Part shown: positions 35,591-44,837 of the stretch, piece by piece
Layout: the number at the start of each line of letters is the position of its first letter
How positions within the stretch are numbered: position 1 is the first letter of the stretch
Notes under the pieces: generated by a model
The model's input: only the letters and a program-made list of their open reading frames with translations
Told to the model about the DNA's origin: nothing
The model's database searches: none
Assembly: GCF_000317285.1 (NCBI RefSeq)
Contig: NZ_AJLN01000107.1
Coordinates: 1 to 64,000 of the forward strand
Direction of reading: 5' to 3'
DNA: 64,000 nt
Source: Chlorogloeopsis fritschii PCC 6912
GTDB taxonomy: Bacteria; Cyanobacteriota; Cyanobacteriia; Cyanobacteriales; Nostocaceae
Made by a program: the position numbers and the translations under genes

Positions 35591-36399
35591 CTCTCTGCCT
35601 TCGACAAAGTCCATCCCAAACTTGTTGGCTGTTCATACACCCGCTTCAGCGTATTTACATCTCTAGGAGAAATTGGCGGTGGATTGCGAACTTGGGAAAA
35701 ATATAAAGCATCACTTTCTATTTGACTGTGTCCCCATATCCCCAGTGCGTGTCCTAATTCGTGGCGTACTGCTGCCAAAAGATATTTACCTGTTTGACTG
35801 GGATGCAACAAGATGTTAAAGCGATGGTATAAAAAATTTTCTTTTGTATATAAAACGTAAGTAGTTAGCGCAGAACGGGCACGAGGAAATTTATTGCCTG
35901 GGGAAAACTGAAGTGGTGGAGCTTTCCGCAAAATTGTAATATCAGCCACTTCAGGTGTTTCTACTACTTTTAGAGGTAAATAAGGATTCCACTCTTGCAC
36001 AGCTTGTAAAACTTCATTTACCCAAGTTTCAGCCTGCCGGGTGCTGATAGCTTTTGGGGTTTCTATGTAAACCGTAACAGGAAATTGCGACCAGACTAAA
36101 TAGCCTACTTGCGTAGGTGCTACTTGGGAAAAATAATCTCCGCTGTTAGTGGGATCTTGCCACTGAGCTAACGTGGGTGGTAGGGAATGGGGTTTTGGGG
36201 AAGGAATTTTAGTAACTTTTGGATATTGTGGTGTTTTGGTTAAAAAATCGCGCGCCTGTGGAAACATAGCAAAAGACTGCACGTTAATTAAGATAACGAG
36301 CAGTCCAGCGATCGCAGCTAATCCTAAAAATGCCAGTAAACGCCGCCAAATAAAACTTTTTTGAGTGTTGGATATGGGGTGTTGGGTTTTTCCTCCCAT
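35506..36399 (-). CDS. Metzincin-like zinc metalloprotease, membrane-anchored, repeat-derived C-terminus
   Basis: In this 297-residue protein a hydrophobic segment at about 22-45 anchors the protein or serves as a signal. The catalytic domain has the zinc motif HELGHALGIWGH at residues 213-224, with Glu214 as base. The third His is one residue later than in the standard HExxHxxGxxH pattern. It probably works in the periplasm or outside the cell. The last 25 residues (from about 273) are encoded by a GC-rich dispersed repeat, so the original C-terminus may have been lost or extended. SecG lies just upstream on the same strand. Confidence 0.8.
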   Translation of the reverse strand: MGGKTQHPISNTQKSFIWRRLLAFLGLAAIAGLLVILINVQSFAMFPQARDFLTKTPQYPKVTKIPSPKPHSLPPTLAQWQDPTNSGDYFSQVAPTQVGYLVWSQFPVTVYIETPKAISTRQAETWVNEVLQAVQEWNPYLPLKVVETPEVADITILRKAPPLQFSPGNKFPRARSALTTYVLYTKENFLYHRFNILLHPSQTGKYLLAAVRHELGHALGIWGHSQIESDALYFSQVRNPPPISPRDVNTLKRVYEQPTSLGWTLSKAERTQSALRVHSSLGVGNPPSGLIHRTALA

Positions 36400-36417
36400 C
36401 TCCCTATCCCCCTACCC

Positions 36418-36651
36418 TTATTTAGGGAGCCAACCGGCACTTAAAACCACAGTTAAACCGAGAAAAATAACTGTCAGTGCCCAAGTAACTCGGTTTAAAG
36501 TATTTTCTGCACTCTTAGTGCTGCTAAATAACTGGGCTTGTCCGCCGATGGCTCCAATGCCATCACCTTTGGGGCTATGTAGTAAGACCAGAACAACCAA
36601 AGCTATAGCAGAAAAAACCCAAATGCCTTGTACGACGTTACTAACGGTCAT
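36418..36651 (-). CDS. secG: Protein-export membrane protein SecG
   Basis: This is the 77-residue small subunit of the SecYEG translocon. Two membrane helices (about 8-26 and 54-72) flank a cytoplasmic loop with the family hallmark HSPKGDGIGAIGGQAQLF and the trailing STKSAENTLNRVTW. Length and topology are typical. It lies between gpmI (upstream, same strand) and the protease gene, 18 bp before the latter. The gpmI-secG order is common in cyanobacteria, as far as I recall. The product acts in plasma and thylakoid membranes. Confidence 0.93.
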   Translation of the reverse strand: MTVSNVVQGIWVFSAIALVVLVLLHSPKGDGIGAIGGQAQLFSSTKSAENTLNRVTWALTVIFLGLTVVLSAGWLPK

Positions 36652-36740
36652 GGTAGCAATGTAAATGTAATGGATAATTATGAATTATAAATTATGAATT
36701 TTACTGAATTTTCATTCATAATTCATAACTCATTATTCTT

Positions 36741-38339
36741 CTACAGCCCAACCTGCGCGGGAGTGCGAGGCAATTGCACATCATACTCGGCAGAATTTAC
36801 CAGCGATCGCCCGGTCATTTCTGGCGGTTGAGGAATCTGTAAAATCTCCAGAATTGTGGGGGCGATGTCGGCTAACTTACCATCGTTTCGCAAGGCAACA
36901 TTTGCGCCATGTCCGGGGATTTTTGCTTTCTCTCCTTCCACCACAATTAAGGGAACTGGGTTGGTAGTGTGAGCTGTCCAGGGATTACCCCCCTCATCTA
37001 TCATATATTCTGCGTTACCGTGGTCGGCAGTGATAATTGCTGTACCTCCAACTTTGCTCACGCTTGCCAGCAATCGACCCAAACAGCTATCCACAGTTTC
37101 AATGGCTTTAACTGTGGCCTCAATTTGCCCTGTGTGTCCCACCATGTCTGGATTAGCGTAGTTAATCACAACAAGAGAGTAAATTTCCTTTTCAATTGCT
37201 GCTACTGCTACATTTGTGACTGCTTCGGCTGACATTGTCGGTGCTTTGTCATAGGTAGCAACCATTGGACTGTTAACTAGTTCCCTGTCTTCTCCTGGAA
37301 AAGGTTCTTCTAGTCCGCCGTTGAAGAAGTAGGTGACATGGGCGTATTTTTCGGTCTCTGCGGTGCGAAACTGCTTTAAATCATGTTGAGAAATAACTTC
37401 GCCCAAAATATTGCTAAGGTTTTGCGGTTCAAAAGCGACTGCAACTTTTAAGTCTGGATCGTACTGAGTGAAAGTGGCAAATTCCAATGGGGTAATTTGC
37501 TGTCTTTCAAAACCGTTAAATTCCGGACTAACAAACGCTTGAGTTAGTTGTCTGGCGCGATCGGGACGGAAATTGAAAAATATTACCCCATCTCCTGCTT
37601 CTACGGCTCCAGGTGCAATTCTGACTGGAGCGACAAATTCATCTGTGACACCTTCTGCATATGATGCTTGCAGAATTTCTAAAGCAGAACAACCACTGCC
37701 GGGACTATCTTGTGTCATCACGTCATAGGCGCGTTTAACGCGATCCCAACGGCGATCGCGATCCATCGCGTAGTACCGCCCGCTGAGGGTAACTATGCGT
37801 CCTACCCCAATGCGCTCGATGTAATTTTGGAGCAGCGCAATTGCATTGACACCCTCTGTGGGAGCGGTATCACGACCATCAGTGATGGCATGTATGCAAA
37901 TTTCTGATATTCCTTGAGCTTTAGCTAGATCAAGTAGTCCGAATAGATGGCTGACGTGCGAATGTACCCCACCCTCAGAACAAAGCCCGACTATGTGCAA
38001 CTTGCCATTGCGACTTTTGACTTGTTGGCAAATGTTGACAAGTGCTGGATTTTGCAGGATGGAACCATCTTCGACGGCATCAGAAATGCGTACCAACTCT
38101 TGGGGTACAACCCTCCCAGCACCAATGTTCAAATGACCAACTTCAGAGTTGCCCATTTGACCTTCTGGCAACCCCACGGCTTTTCCTGATGTGCGGATAA
38201 GGGTGTGCGGATATGCTGCCCATAAGCTATCCATTACCGGAGTATTAGCAGCGGCAATAGCATTTCCTTGTATCTCCTCGCAGTAGCCCCATCCGTCTAA
38301 AATGACTAGCACCACGGGAGCAACAGGTGCTTTGGTCAT
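36741..38339 (-). CDS. gpmI: 2,3-bisphosphoglycerate-independent phosphoglycerate mutase
   Basis: The enzyme interconverts 3- and 2-phosphoglycerate in glycolysis and carbon-fixation outflow, using two Mn ions and a phosphoserine intermediate. The 532-residue protein has Asp15 in ILDGWGYC, the nucleophile Ser65 in QMGNSEVGHLNIGAG, the sugar-binding TDGRDTAP, and the C-terminal metal site NYANPDMVGHTG and TADHGNAE. ATG at 38339 is chosen because it starts the conserved block and follows AAAGGG. Extending to 38420 adds 27 unrelated residues. secG follows 89 bp downstream, separated by an AT-rich short repeat. Confidence 0.96.
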   Translation of the reverse strand: MTKAPVAPVVLVILDGWGYCEEIQGNAIAAANTPVMDSLWAAYPHTLIRTSGKAVGLPEGQMGNSEVGHLNIGAGRVVPQELVRISDAVEDGSILQNPALVNICQQVKSRNGKLHIVGLCSEGGVHSHVSHLFGLLDLAKAQGISEICIHAITDGRDTAPTEGVNAIALLQNYIERIGVGRIVTLSGRYYAMDRDRRWDRVKRAYDVMTQDSPGSGCSALEILQASYAEGVTDEFVAPVRIAPGAVEAGDGVIFFNFRPDRARQLTQAFVSPEFNGFERQQITPLEFATFTQYDPDLKVAVAFEPQNLSNILGEVISQHDLKQFRTAETEKYAHVTYFFNGGLEEPFPGEDRELVNSPMVATYDKAPTMSAEAVTNVAVAAIEKEIYSLVVINYANPDMVGHTGQIEATVKAIETVDSCLGRLLASVSKVGGTAIITADHGNAEYMIDEGGNPWTAHTTNPVPLIVVEGEKAKIPGHGANVALRNDGKLADIAPTILEILQIPQPPEMTGRSLVNSAEYDVQLPRTPAQVGL

Positions 38340-38968
38340 AATAAAATCGCCCTTTACTTTTTGTAATACCCGAATGATACCACTGCTAACCCCAGCCGCA
38401 AGTGAATTTCTGCTTACCAACTTCTTTTATGGCATAAATCCATCTTTTTTAGATTTTCTTCGACTAGAAGTAAAGTGCATTTGTACCAAAAAGCGTATAA
38501 AGCTTGCTGTGCAGTCTATATAGACTTGTATATCTGCTGAACTAGCTTGAACACTCAAGTATTTTAACTAAATTTTATTGTATTTTTGCGGAACAAGTAT
38601 CTTCAGAGGTGATTTCAGTATTTGTAATGAATGACATAGAAAAAGTTTGTGCCAAAAAGCTAGGGTTTTTGCCCTCTAAGGAGAACCAACTTCAAGTTCT
38701 TAATTTTGGATCAAGTCGAGCAGAGAAGATGCAAAGAAGATGTTTTAAAAGTTCTTAAAGATGTGCCAAATACTTTTAGATCCCTTTAAATTTTAGGCAA
38801 TTATGAAGTTTTATTACAGTTTAGAAGTACAAACCTCACAAGAAAACGGGTAGTTTTTCTCCCCTACTCTCCTAATTTTTTATGTTTTCATTCTTCCAGT
38901 GCAACCAGTTTCACTTACATTACATATCACTCATATTTAATGATTTTTGAAGGTATTGCCTAAAATAT
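38340..38968. other. Intergenic region upstream of the PAS/LuxR regulator
   Basis: About 630 bp of AT-rich DNA between divergent genes gpmI and the LuxR-type regulator. It should contain both promoters. No RNA gene, repeat or additional small precursor gene was recognised. Confidence 0.5.
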
Positions 38969-39571
38969 ATGAGTAATTTTAAGAAGCAATCAAAACCACG
39001 AAAACCAAGAGAAACTGAAATGCATCAAGCAAATTTTAGATTAAAGGATAGGGTTGAATCACTTGATGTTTTAGAAGAAATGGTAGAAATATTAGATGAT
39101 GGAATTTTAATTATTGGTGTCAATGGTGATCTAGTTTATGCAAACGCTTCTGCTAATACTTTCTGTTACCAAATAAATCCAGAATATTTTGAATATAACT
39201 TTGTACCACCTACAATCTGGAAGATTTGTCAAAAATTAATAAATAATCAAAGTATCCACATTGACAATTTTATAATATTTGATGAAATTTTACTAGATAA
39301 TTTTAAAGCATTTAGAGTTTGTATAAGACTATTAAAATTAGAAAGGTTGGCGAAAAAATATTTTTTGGTAATAATTGAAAATCAATATAAGTGCTTAGAA
39401 AATCAAATTTGCATGGAAATAGAGCAATATAATTTCACTCCCAGAGAAACTGAAATTTGGCAACTATATCGAGCTAAATATACATATAAAGAAATTGCTT
39501 CTCAACTTCACATAACAATAAATACTGTCAAGAAGCATATGAAAAATATTCATGCGAAGCGCCGACAATAA
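38969..39571 (+). CDS. PAS-like/LuxR-type HTH transcriptional regulator, convergent with peptide-export cluster
   Basis: In this 200-residue regulator, residues about 33-130 have a PAS-like start (LDDGILIIGVNGDLVYANASANTFC) and a weakly conserved remainder. Residues about 155-200 form a LuxR/FixJ-type helix-turn-helix (FTPRETEIWQLYRAKYTYKEIASQLHITINTVKKHMKNI). The N-terminal 20 residues are basic. There is no receiver domain. It converges on the HlyD gene, with stops 12 bp apart, so it is adjacent to but not co-transcribed with the exporter. By inference it may control the cluster or respond to its peptide. That is not shown by the sequence. Confidence 0.82.
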   Translation: MSNFKKQSKPRKPRETEMHQANFRLKDRVESLDVLEEMVEILDDGILIIGVNGDLVYANASANTFCYQINPEYFEYNFVPPTIWKICQKLINNQSIHIDNFIIFDEILLDNFKAFRVCIRLLKLERLAKKYFLVIIENQYKCLENQICMEIEQYNFTPRETEIWQLYRAKYTYKEIASQLHITINTVKKHMKNIHAKRRQ

Positions 39572-39583
39572 TCATAAATCTCA

Positions 39584-41083
39584 CTATAAATCTGTCAGTA
39601 ATCTCGCTTTTCTTAACAAATTTTGCAGAATTGTTTCTTGTTTAGAAATAATTTCAACTCTACCTGCCATCCCCAATTGCATCATGCACTGGTTTACTCC
39701 TTGCTTTAAAGCCAGAGTTTCAGGTTCAATAGTAACTTCATAAACAGTGCGATCGATATTGTTTGTTGTGGTTGGAGAAACTGCATTATAGTTGTCAACA
39801 GGAATGGCATCTGGAGAAATTTGTCGGACTTTGCTCGTGAGCGTACCATAATCTGGATAAGGACAGGCAGAAACTTTAAACTGTGCCTTTTGACCAGGTT
39901 TCACTTTACTTACATCTTGAGGCGTTACTAAAGCTTTTATGATTAGCGGGGTATTACTAGGAGCAATTTGAGCGATTTCTGAGTTGGTTGTAACTGTTTG
40001 ACCTGGGTTGCGGAGATTAATTTTTAAAATAATGCCATCGACAGGAGCTTTAATGAGAGTATGTTGTAAGTCAAAAGTAAGTTTTTGTAGTTCTTTAAAA
40101 TCAATTTTTATCTGTTTTTGTAAACCAATTTGCTGTTCAATCAGTGCATTTCGCTCTTTTGTCAGATTTGCTAGGAGTGAACTAATAGTGGCTTTCTCTT
40201 GAGAAATCTTTTCGGTTGCGATTGTTACCTCGGCTGCATCGGGCTTCAGAAAAGCTTGCACTCTCTGCAAGTTAGCGATCGCGGCTGTCAAGTCTTGTTG
40301 ATGCTGGGCAATTAGTTTTTGTTGAGCCTGATTAGTTGCTTTTTGAGCTGCTAATGCTTCTGTTTGCTGATTGACTGCTAGTTGAGCTTCCTCTAATTGA
40401 TCTAGTGCTAAAGCACCTTGCTCGGCTACAGTTTTATAGCGATCGCGCTTGACAGTCGCTGCATTGAAAGAAGCTTGCAGCGATCGCAAGTTAGCCTCGA
40501 ATGCTTTTAACTCTGCCTGAGTCTGTTGCAACTTTTCTCTAGCACTGTTTACCTTAGCTTGTGCTGCTTCTACATCTGCTTGGCTAGTAATTTGTCGATC
40601 TCGATAGTCTCGACGAGAACGACTCAGTTGAGCTTGAGCAGAAACAATAGCCCGATTGCTTTTTTCTGTTTCTGCCACAATCTCAGCATCTTGAGCGCGA
40701 ATTTGAGCCTTAATTTGTGACAACTGCAATTGAGATTGTTGCAGGCGAGCTTCCAGTTGACTTTTTTGAATTTGTAGGCGAGTATCATCCAGTGATACTA
40801 GGATATCTCCTGCCTTCACTTGTTGATTTGCTTTCACGAAAATTTGTTTAACTTGTCCTTCAATCCCTGGCTGAACAAGTCGCAATTCTCCATCAGGACG
40901 AATAATAGCTGGTGCTTGAACGCTAACATTATATTTGAAGACTGAGGACAAAATAGTTGTCACTCCCACCGTTACCACAATCAACAACCCACCCCACTTC
41001 ATCCAACGACTGAGAGATGGTAATAATTCTTGTTCCTCATCTACAAAGAAAAAAGCTTCTTCTGTATTATTCAAAATAGACAA
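39584..41083 (-). CDS. HlyD-family membrane-fusion protein of a peptide exporter
   Basis: This 499-residue adaptor links an inner-membrane ABC exporter to the outer membrane. One membrane helix lies at about 30-48. A lipoyl/barrel half follows (VQAPAIIRPDGELRLVQPGIEGQVKQIFVKANQQVKAGDILVSLD), then a long helical hairpin with heptads (105-320), then the second barrel half (IKAPVDGIILKINLRNPGQTV) and a beta domain (ALVTPQDVSKVKPGQKAQFK). It is encoded 32 bp after the C39 ABC exporter on the same strand and is certainly its partner. The last gene of the exporter unit, it converges with the LuxR-type regulator. Confidence 0.92.
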   Translation of the reverse strand: MSILNNTEEAFFFVDEEQELLPSLSRWMKWGGLLIVVTVGVTTILSSVFKYNVSVQAPAIIRPDGELRLVQPGIEGQVKQIFVKANQQVKAGDILVSLDDTRLQIQKSQLEARLQQSQLQLSQIKAQIRAQDAEIVAETEKSNRAIVSAQAQLSRSRRDYRDRQITSQADVEAAQAKVNSAREKLQQTQAELKAFEANLRSLQASFNAATVKRDRYKTVAEQGALALDQLEEAQLAVNQQTEALAAQKATNQAQQKLIAQHQQDLTAAIANLQRVQAFLKPDAAEVTIATEKISQEKATISSLLANLTKERNALIEQQIGLQKQIKIDFKELQKLTFDLQHTLIKAPVDGIILKINLRNPGQTVTTNSEIAQIAPSNTPLIIKALVTPQDVSKVKPGQKAQFKVSACPYPDYGTLTSKVRQISPDAIPVDNYNAVSPTTTNNIDRTVYEVTIEPETLALKQGVNQCMMQLGMAGRVEIISKQETILQNLLRKARLLTDL

Positions 41084-41115
41084 TTCCTCTAAGTAAATTT
41101 CAAACTTTTTGCGGA

Positions 41116-43269
41116 TTAGGAAATCAGAAAATTCAAATGTTCGCCAGGTTTTTGGCGTAATTCTTCAAGAGTACCTTGAATTTTTAAGCGTCCTCTATCA
41201 AGCATCACAATCCAATCAGCACGCTGAATTACTCGTGGGCGATGGCTAATTAAAATTGTCGTTTTTCCTTGGCGGTGTTGTAAAAGATTATCTAAAATTT
41301 TAGTTTCACTGATGGGATCGATAGCACTGGTAGACTCATCTAAAATCAGAATTGGTGGGTCATTAAATATAGCTCTAGCAATAGTTAATCGTTGCCTTTG
41401 CCCACCTGAAATATTAGCACCAAATTCTCCTAAAACAGTTTGATATCGACCTGGCAAATCGCTAATAAACTCATCTGCTCCAGCCATCTGACAAGCATTG
41501 ACAATATTCTCAAAAGTGACTTGAGAATCGATAATATTAAAATTATCTGTAATACTCCTGCTCCAAAAGTGAGGCTCTTGAGATACTAAAACAACTTGTC
41601 GGCGTAAGCAATCAAGGGCAACATCATCTATATTGTAACCACCAATGCGAATATTCCCTGATTGCAGAGGATATAAGCCCGCTATGAGTTTGCATAAAGT
41701 ACTTTTTCCACAACCAGATTCACCAATTAGGGCAATAACTTTTCCTCCCGGTATAGTCAAGGTAAAATCGTCTAAAAGCGTCATGCGTCCGGTGTAGTTA
41801 AAAGTAAGATTAGTACAAGTAATGTTTACATCACTCCTGAGCTTAACTACAGCTTTATCACTGTCTGTTGCATTTTCGGCAGGGGTTTCAATTACTTCTA
41901 TCAGTCTTTGTGCTGCTGCATCTACTCGCACGAATTCATCGGCAAAAGTAACTAAATTAATAATCAATAGAGAAATATTCCGATTGAGAGTATAAAGTGC
42001 CAGTAATTGCCCTGTGGTTAATTCTTGGTTGATTACAAAAGTACCACCAAGCCACAAAAAAATAATTCCGCCAAGTCTATCGACTAAACGAGAAGAAGTA
42101 TTGTTAGCAATACTAATTTGAATGGTGCTAAAAGAGGTGCGAGCAAGGCGGCTAAAACGAAATTTAAATTCATCCCAAAATTGGGGAGCAGCAGCAATAG
42201 TTTTGAGTGTGGTTGCTCCTTTAAATGTTTCTACTAAAATCCCTTGGTTTTCGCTCTCTTTATTCAAAACATTCTGAGTTTTTTGCCGCAGAATGGGAAA
42301 AAACATCAAGGTAGAGAGGAGCATTAAAAAGGCGAGAAAAGCTGCCAAGATAGTCATTTTGATGCTGTAATAAGCCATGAATCCTAAAGAAACTACAGCC
42401 ACAAAAAATTGACCAGGCAGGTGGATGAGTACTTGAGAAATGAGTTGATTAATCGACTGGATATCTCTTAATCGACTAGTTACTTCCCCACTCCGACGAG
42501 ATTCGTAGTAACTCAGAGGCAAGCGCAGAATTTGTTTGGCAAATTGTAGAATTAAGTGCAATTCTAATCGCTGACCGAAATGAGAGATCAGATTGGCTTG
42601 TAACCAATCTAAGCTACTCCCAATTAAATTCATAATTAAGATGATAATGACTATGCGAGTGAGTAATTGACTGTCTCCTCTCAGCAGTACATCATCTGTT
42701 AAATTTTGGATCAGTAAAGGAGCTGCTAAGGCGATTAATCCAACTACTAAGTTCAGGAGCAATATTTGAGCAAATAGGAAACGCTCATGCCACATTCGCC
42801 GCAAAAGCAGCCCCAATCCACCGATTTTTTCTCGATCGTCGGTTTGAGCCAAAAAGTGAACGGGATCTGGTTCAAGAGTTAATAAAATGCCATCCGTCCA
42901 AGCTTCTAGCAGCCACTTTGGCTCAAGGTACTGGATACCATGAATTCCAGGATCGGCGATCGCATATTTTTTGCCCCGTTTTCCATACAAGACAACCCAG
43001 TGATTTCCTTTCCAATGAATGATACAAGGAAGAGAAATAGAACGCTCATCAATGACTTTCAGGGAAACTTTAATTGCTCGGACATTGGTAAATCCTAGTG
43101 CCTCTGCTCCTTGCTTTAAGCCTAGTAAAGTTGTGCCAGAGCGATAAGTACCAGCAACTTCCCGAATACGATTGAGTGTAAAGGTACGTCCATAATATTT
43201 GGCAATTGAAGCTAAACAAGCTGCTCCACAATCTTCTTCGTTATGTTGGAGTACATTGTGATACTTCAT
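41116..43269 (-). CDS. Peptidase-containing ABC exporter (C39 protease + membrane + ATPase)
   Basis: This 717-residue protein cleaves double-glycine leaders and exports the released peptide. Residues 1-125 form the C39 cysteine protease with Cys14 in EEDCGAACLA, His90 in GNHWVVLYG and Asp106 in IADPG, a complete triad. Six membrane helices follow (about 160-440). The ATPase domain has Walker A GESGCGKST, signature ISGGQRQRL and Walker B ILILDESTS. All active elements are intact. It lies between a TPR protein gene (42 bp upstream) and the HlyD gene (32 bp downstream). Its likely substrate is the GG-leader peptide encoded at 44838-44984. Confidence 0.95.
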   Translation of the reverse strand: MKYHNVLQHNEEDCGAACLASIAKYYGRTFTLNRIREVAGTYRSGTTLLGLKQGAEALGFTNVRAIKVSLKVIDERSISLPCIIHWKGNHWVVLYGKRGKKYAIADPGIHGIQYLEPKWLLEAWTDGILLTLEPDPVHFLAQTDDREKIGGLGLLLRRMWHERFLFAQILLLNLVVGLIALAAPLLIQNLTDDVLLRGDSQLLTRIVIIILIMNLIGSSLDWLQANLISHFGQRLELHLILQFAKQILRLPLSYYESRRSGEVTSRLRDIQSINQLISQVLIHLPGQFFVAVVSLGFMAYYSIKMTILAAFLAFLMLLSTLMFFPILRQKTQNVLNKESENQGILVETFKGATTLKTIAAAPQFWDEFKFRFSRLARTSFSTIQISIANNTSSRLVDRLGGIIFLWLGGTFVINQELTTGQLLALYTLNRNISLLIINLVTFADEFVRVDAAAQRLIEVIETPAENATDSDKAVVKLRSDVNITCTNLTFNYTGRMTLLDDFTLTIPGGKVIALIGESGCGKSTLCKLIAGLYPLQSGNIRIGGYNIDDVALDCLRRQVVLVSQEPHFWSRSITDNFNIIDSQVTFENIVNACQMAGADEFISDLPGRYQTVLGEFGANISGGQRQRLTIARAIFNDPPILILDESTSAIDPISETKILDNLLQHRQGKTTILISHRPRVIQRADWIVMLDRGRLKIQGTLEELRQKPGEHLNFLIS

Positions 43270-43311
43270 AAGCTTGTTTTCAATTCAGTTGGGGAAATTA
43301 ACAGCCATAAA

Positions 43312-44628
43312 TTAACTTGCCTGCACTAGCGTAGGCACTGCCGGTACATAAGCAGGAGCATTACTTCCCGTAGCTACCATGTTCTGTTTTTCCTGCTCTA
43401 GTTGAGATAAGCGCAATTCACACCAACTAACAATTTTGCGATCTCCCAAAAAAGATGCAACTCGGCTCAAACGCTTGACGGCGGAAATAGCTAAAGGATC
43501 GAAGTGCAAACAGGCGAGGTAACAATCATAAGCCAACTGTACATCTCCTAATGACTGGTAGCACTGTCCAGCCATAAACCAAGCTACGGCAGTACCTGGA
43601 GGGCCTAAACGAGTTGCACTGCGATAAACTTGGGCAGCTTCTTCAATTTTCTCCCGCTTGAGGAGAACTTCTCCTAACTCCAGCCGATATCTTGGATCTG
43701 AAATATTTCTTTCGACGAGCTGGCGAGCGCGTTCTTCAGCTAAATCGAAATCTCGCAACCAGAGTGCCTCTTTTGTCCGACTTTCCTGTATATTGCTTCG
43801 ATTCTCGTAGGCAACAATTTCTTGCTCGTGATTTTCTGGGATCAAACTTTCAGCATAAGATTGGCAAAGATCCATCTCTGCAATCACTTTTTCTTTCTCT
43901 TTTTTCAAAAGCGGAACAAATACACAAGACCGATAATAAACACTCATTAAGAGTTTGGCGGTAAAATCATCCAGTGAGGATAAAGTAGAATCAAGCTCTT
44001 TAGTCACAATCTCGCGCCAATACTCTGCGCCTTGCAAATCCTTTAAGGTTCTGGCTAATTGGACTACGATTTGTAATCCAGCTAAAATCTTGGTAATATG
44101 CCCTGATGGTGCATTATAGGCGATGATTTCTAATTCTTTAAAATTGTAAGGCAAGTAGCGATCGGCTTCTATTGTTAAATTAGAAATAGCTCGTAAGAAG
44201 TACAGTGTCGCATTATTAGGATCGCTTTTTAGTTCAGCTTCGGAAATAGGTGGCACATAATCTACAACAGCTTGATGAAAACACAAGCTACTTAACAGCC
44301 TAATGACGAGAATTTGAGTAGCTTTAGTTAGTCCCGAATAATTAGTTAAATAATCGCATAATATCTGCCACCTTGGTGTGCGTAACTCAGGTGCTAGTTC
44401 CAGGGGATTTTTCACCTGATACTGATATAGCCCTGATTCACGGATGAGACACTCTCGGAAAGATTCTGGAAGAATTATTTGCACTTGGTAAGGAACTGAA
44501 GTCTGCTCAACCAAGTGATTGTAGTTAAACTGAACTTTATAATGATGGGGTGAAACAGCTTGGAAGTTACCTAAATCTAAATAAACTTGATGCAACCAAG
44601 CTTTTGGGGAACTCTCTATGGAAAACAT
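43312..44628 (-). CDS. TPR-containing protein of the peptide-export cluster
   Basis: In this 438-residue soluble protein, residues about 285-400 carry at least three TPR-like units (AEERARQLVERNISDPRYRLELGEVLLKREKIEEAAQVYRSA is one), ending in a Pro/Ala-rich tail. The N-terminal 280 residues are helical and not recognised. It lies directly upstream of the C39 exporter with a 42-bp gap and downstream of the leader-peptide gene, so it probably helps to present or chaperone the peptide or to control export. No enzymatic residues of a RiPP-modifying enzyme are visible. Confidence 0.75.
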   Translation of the reverse strand: MFSIESSPKAWLHQVYLDLGNFQAVSPHHYKVQFNYNHLVEQTSVPYQVQIILPESFRECLIRESGLYQYQVKNPLELAPELRTPRWQILCDYLTNYSGLTKATQILVIRLLSSLCFHQAVVDYVPPISEAELKSDPNNATLYFLRAISNLTIEADRYLPYNFKELEIIAYNAPSGHITKILAGLQIVVQLARTLKDLQGAEYWREIVTKELDSTLSSLDDFTAKLLMSVYYRSCVFVPLLKKEKEKVIAEMDLCQSYAESLIPENHEQEIVAYENRSNIQESRTKEALWLRDFDLAEERARQLVERNISDPRYRLELGEVLLKREKIEEAAQVYRSATRLGPPGTAVAWFMAGQCYQSLGDVQLAYDCYLACLHFDPLAISAVKRLSRVASFLGDRKIVSWCELRLSQLEQEKQNMVATGSNAPAYVPAVPTLVQAS

Positions 44629-44688
44629 TTGTGACTTTCCTAAAAACTATAACTTGACAAAAAATGCTAGATGCGTGGAATTTTTAGG

Positions 44689-44767
44689 AAAAGCTAGTGT
44701 AGTAAGATATAGTTAACGTCACTTAATAAAGCACTAGCTTTTTTAACGTAACTCACTCACGAGTTAC
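44689..44767. promoter_or_regulatory. Two inverted repeats between peptide gene and TPR gene
   Basis: Perfect 11-bp arms AAAAGCTAGTG (44689-44699) and CACTAGCTTTT (44732-44742) are followed by a 7-bp pair GTAACTC (44748-44754) and GAGTTAC (44761-44767). On the minus-strand transcript they form hairpins in the 209-nt gap before the TPR gene. They may attenuate read-through or stabilise processed RNA. Confidence 0.5.
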
Positions 44768-44777
44768 TTTAAATACA

Positions 44778-44830
44778 TACATTTTCAGAAATTGGTCTCA
44801 ACCGCTTGCAGTCCTTTTACTGAAAATGTA
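44778..44830 (-). terminator. Hairpin just after the GG-leader peptide gene
   Basis: Exact 11-bp arms TACATTTTCAG (44778-44788) and CTGAAAATGTA (44820-44830) enclose 31 nt and start 7 nt after the tandem TAA stop codons of the peptide gene. No T-run follows on the minus strand, so it may be an attenuator or a 3' stabilising structure, not a classical terminator. Confidence 0.45.
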
Positions 44831-44837
44831 TTTTTTA

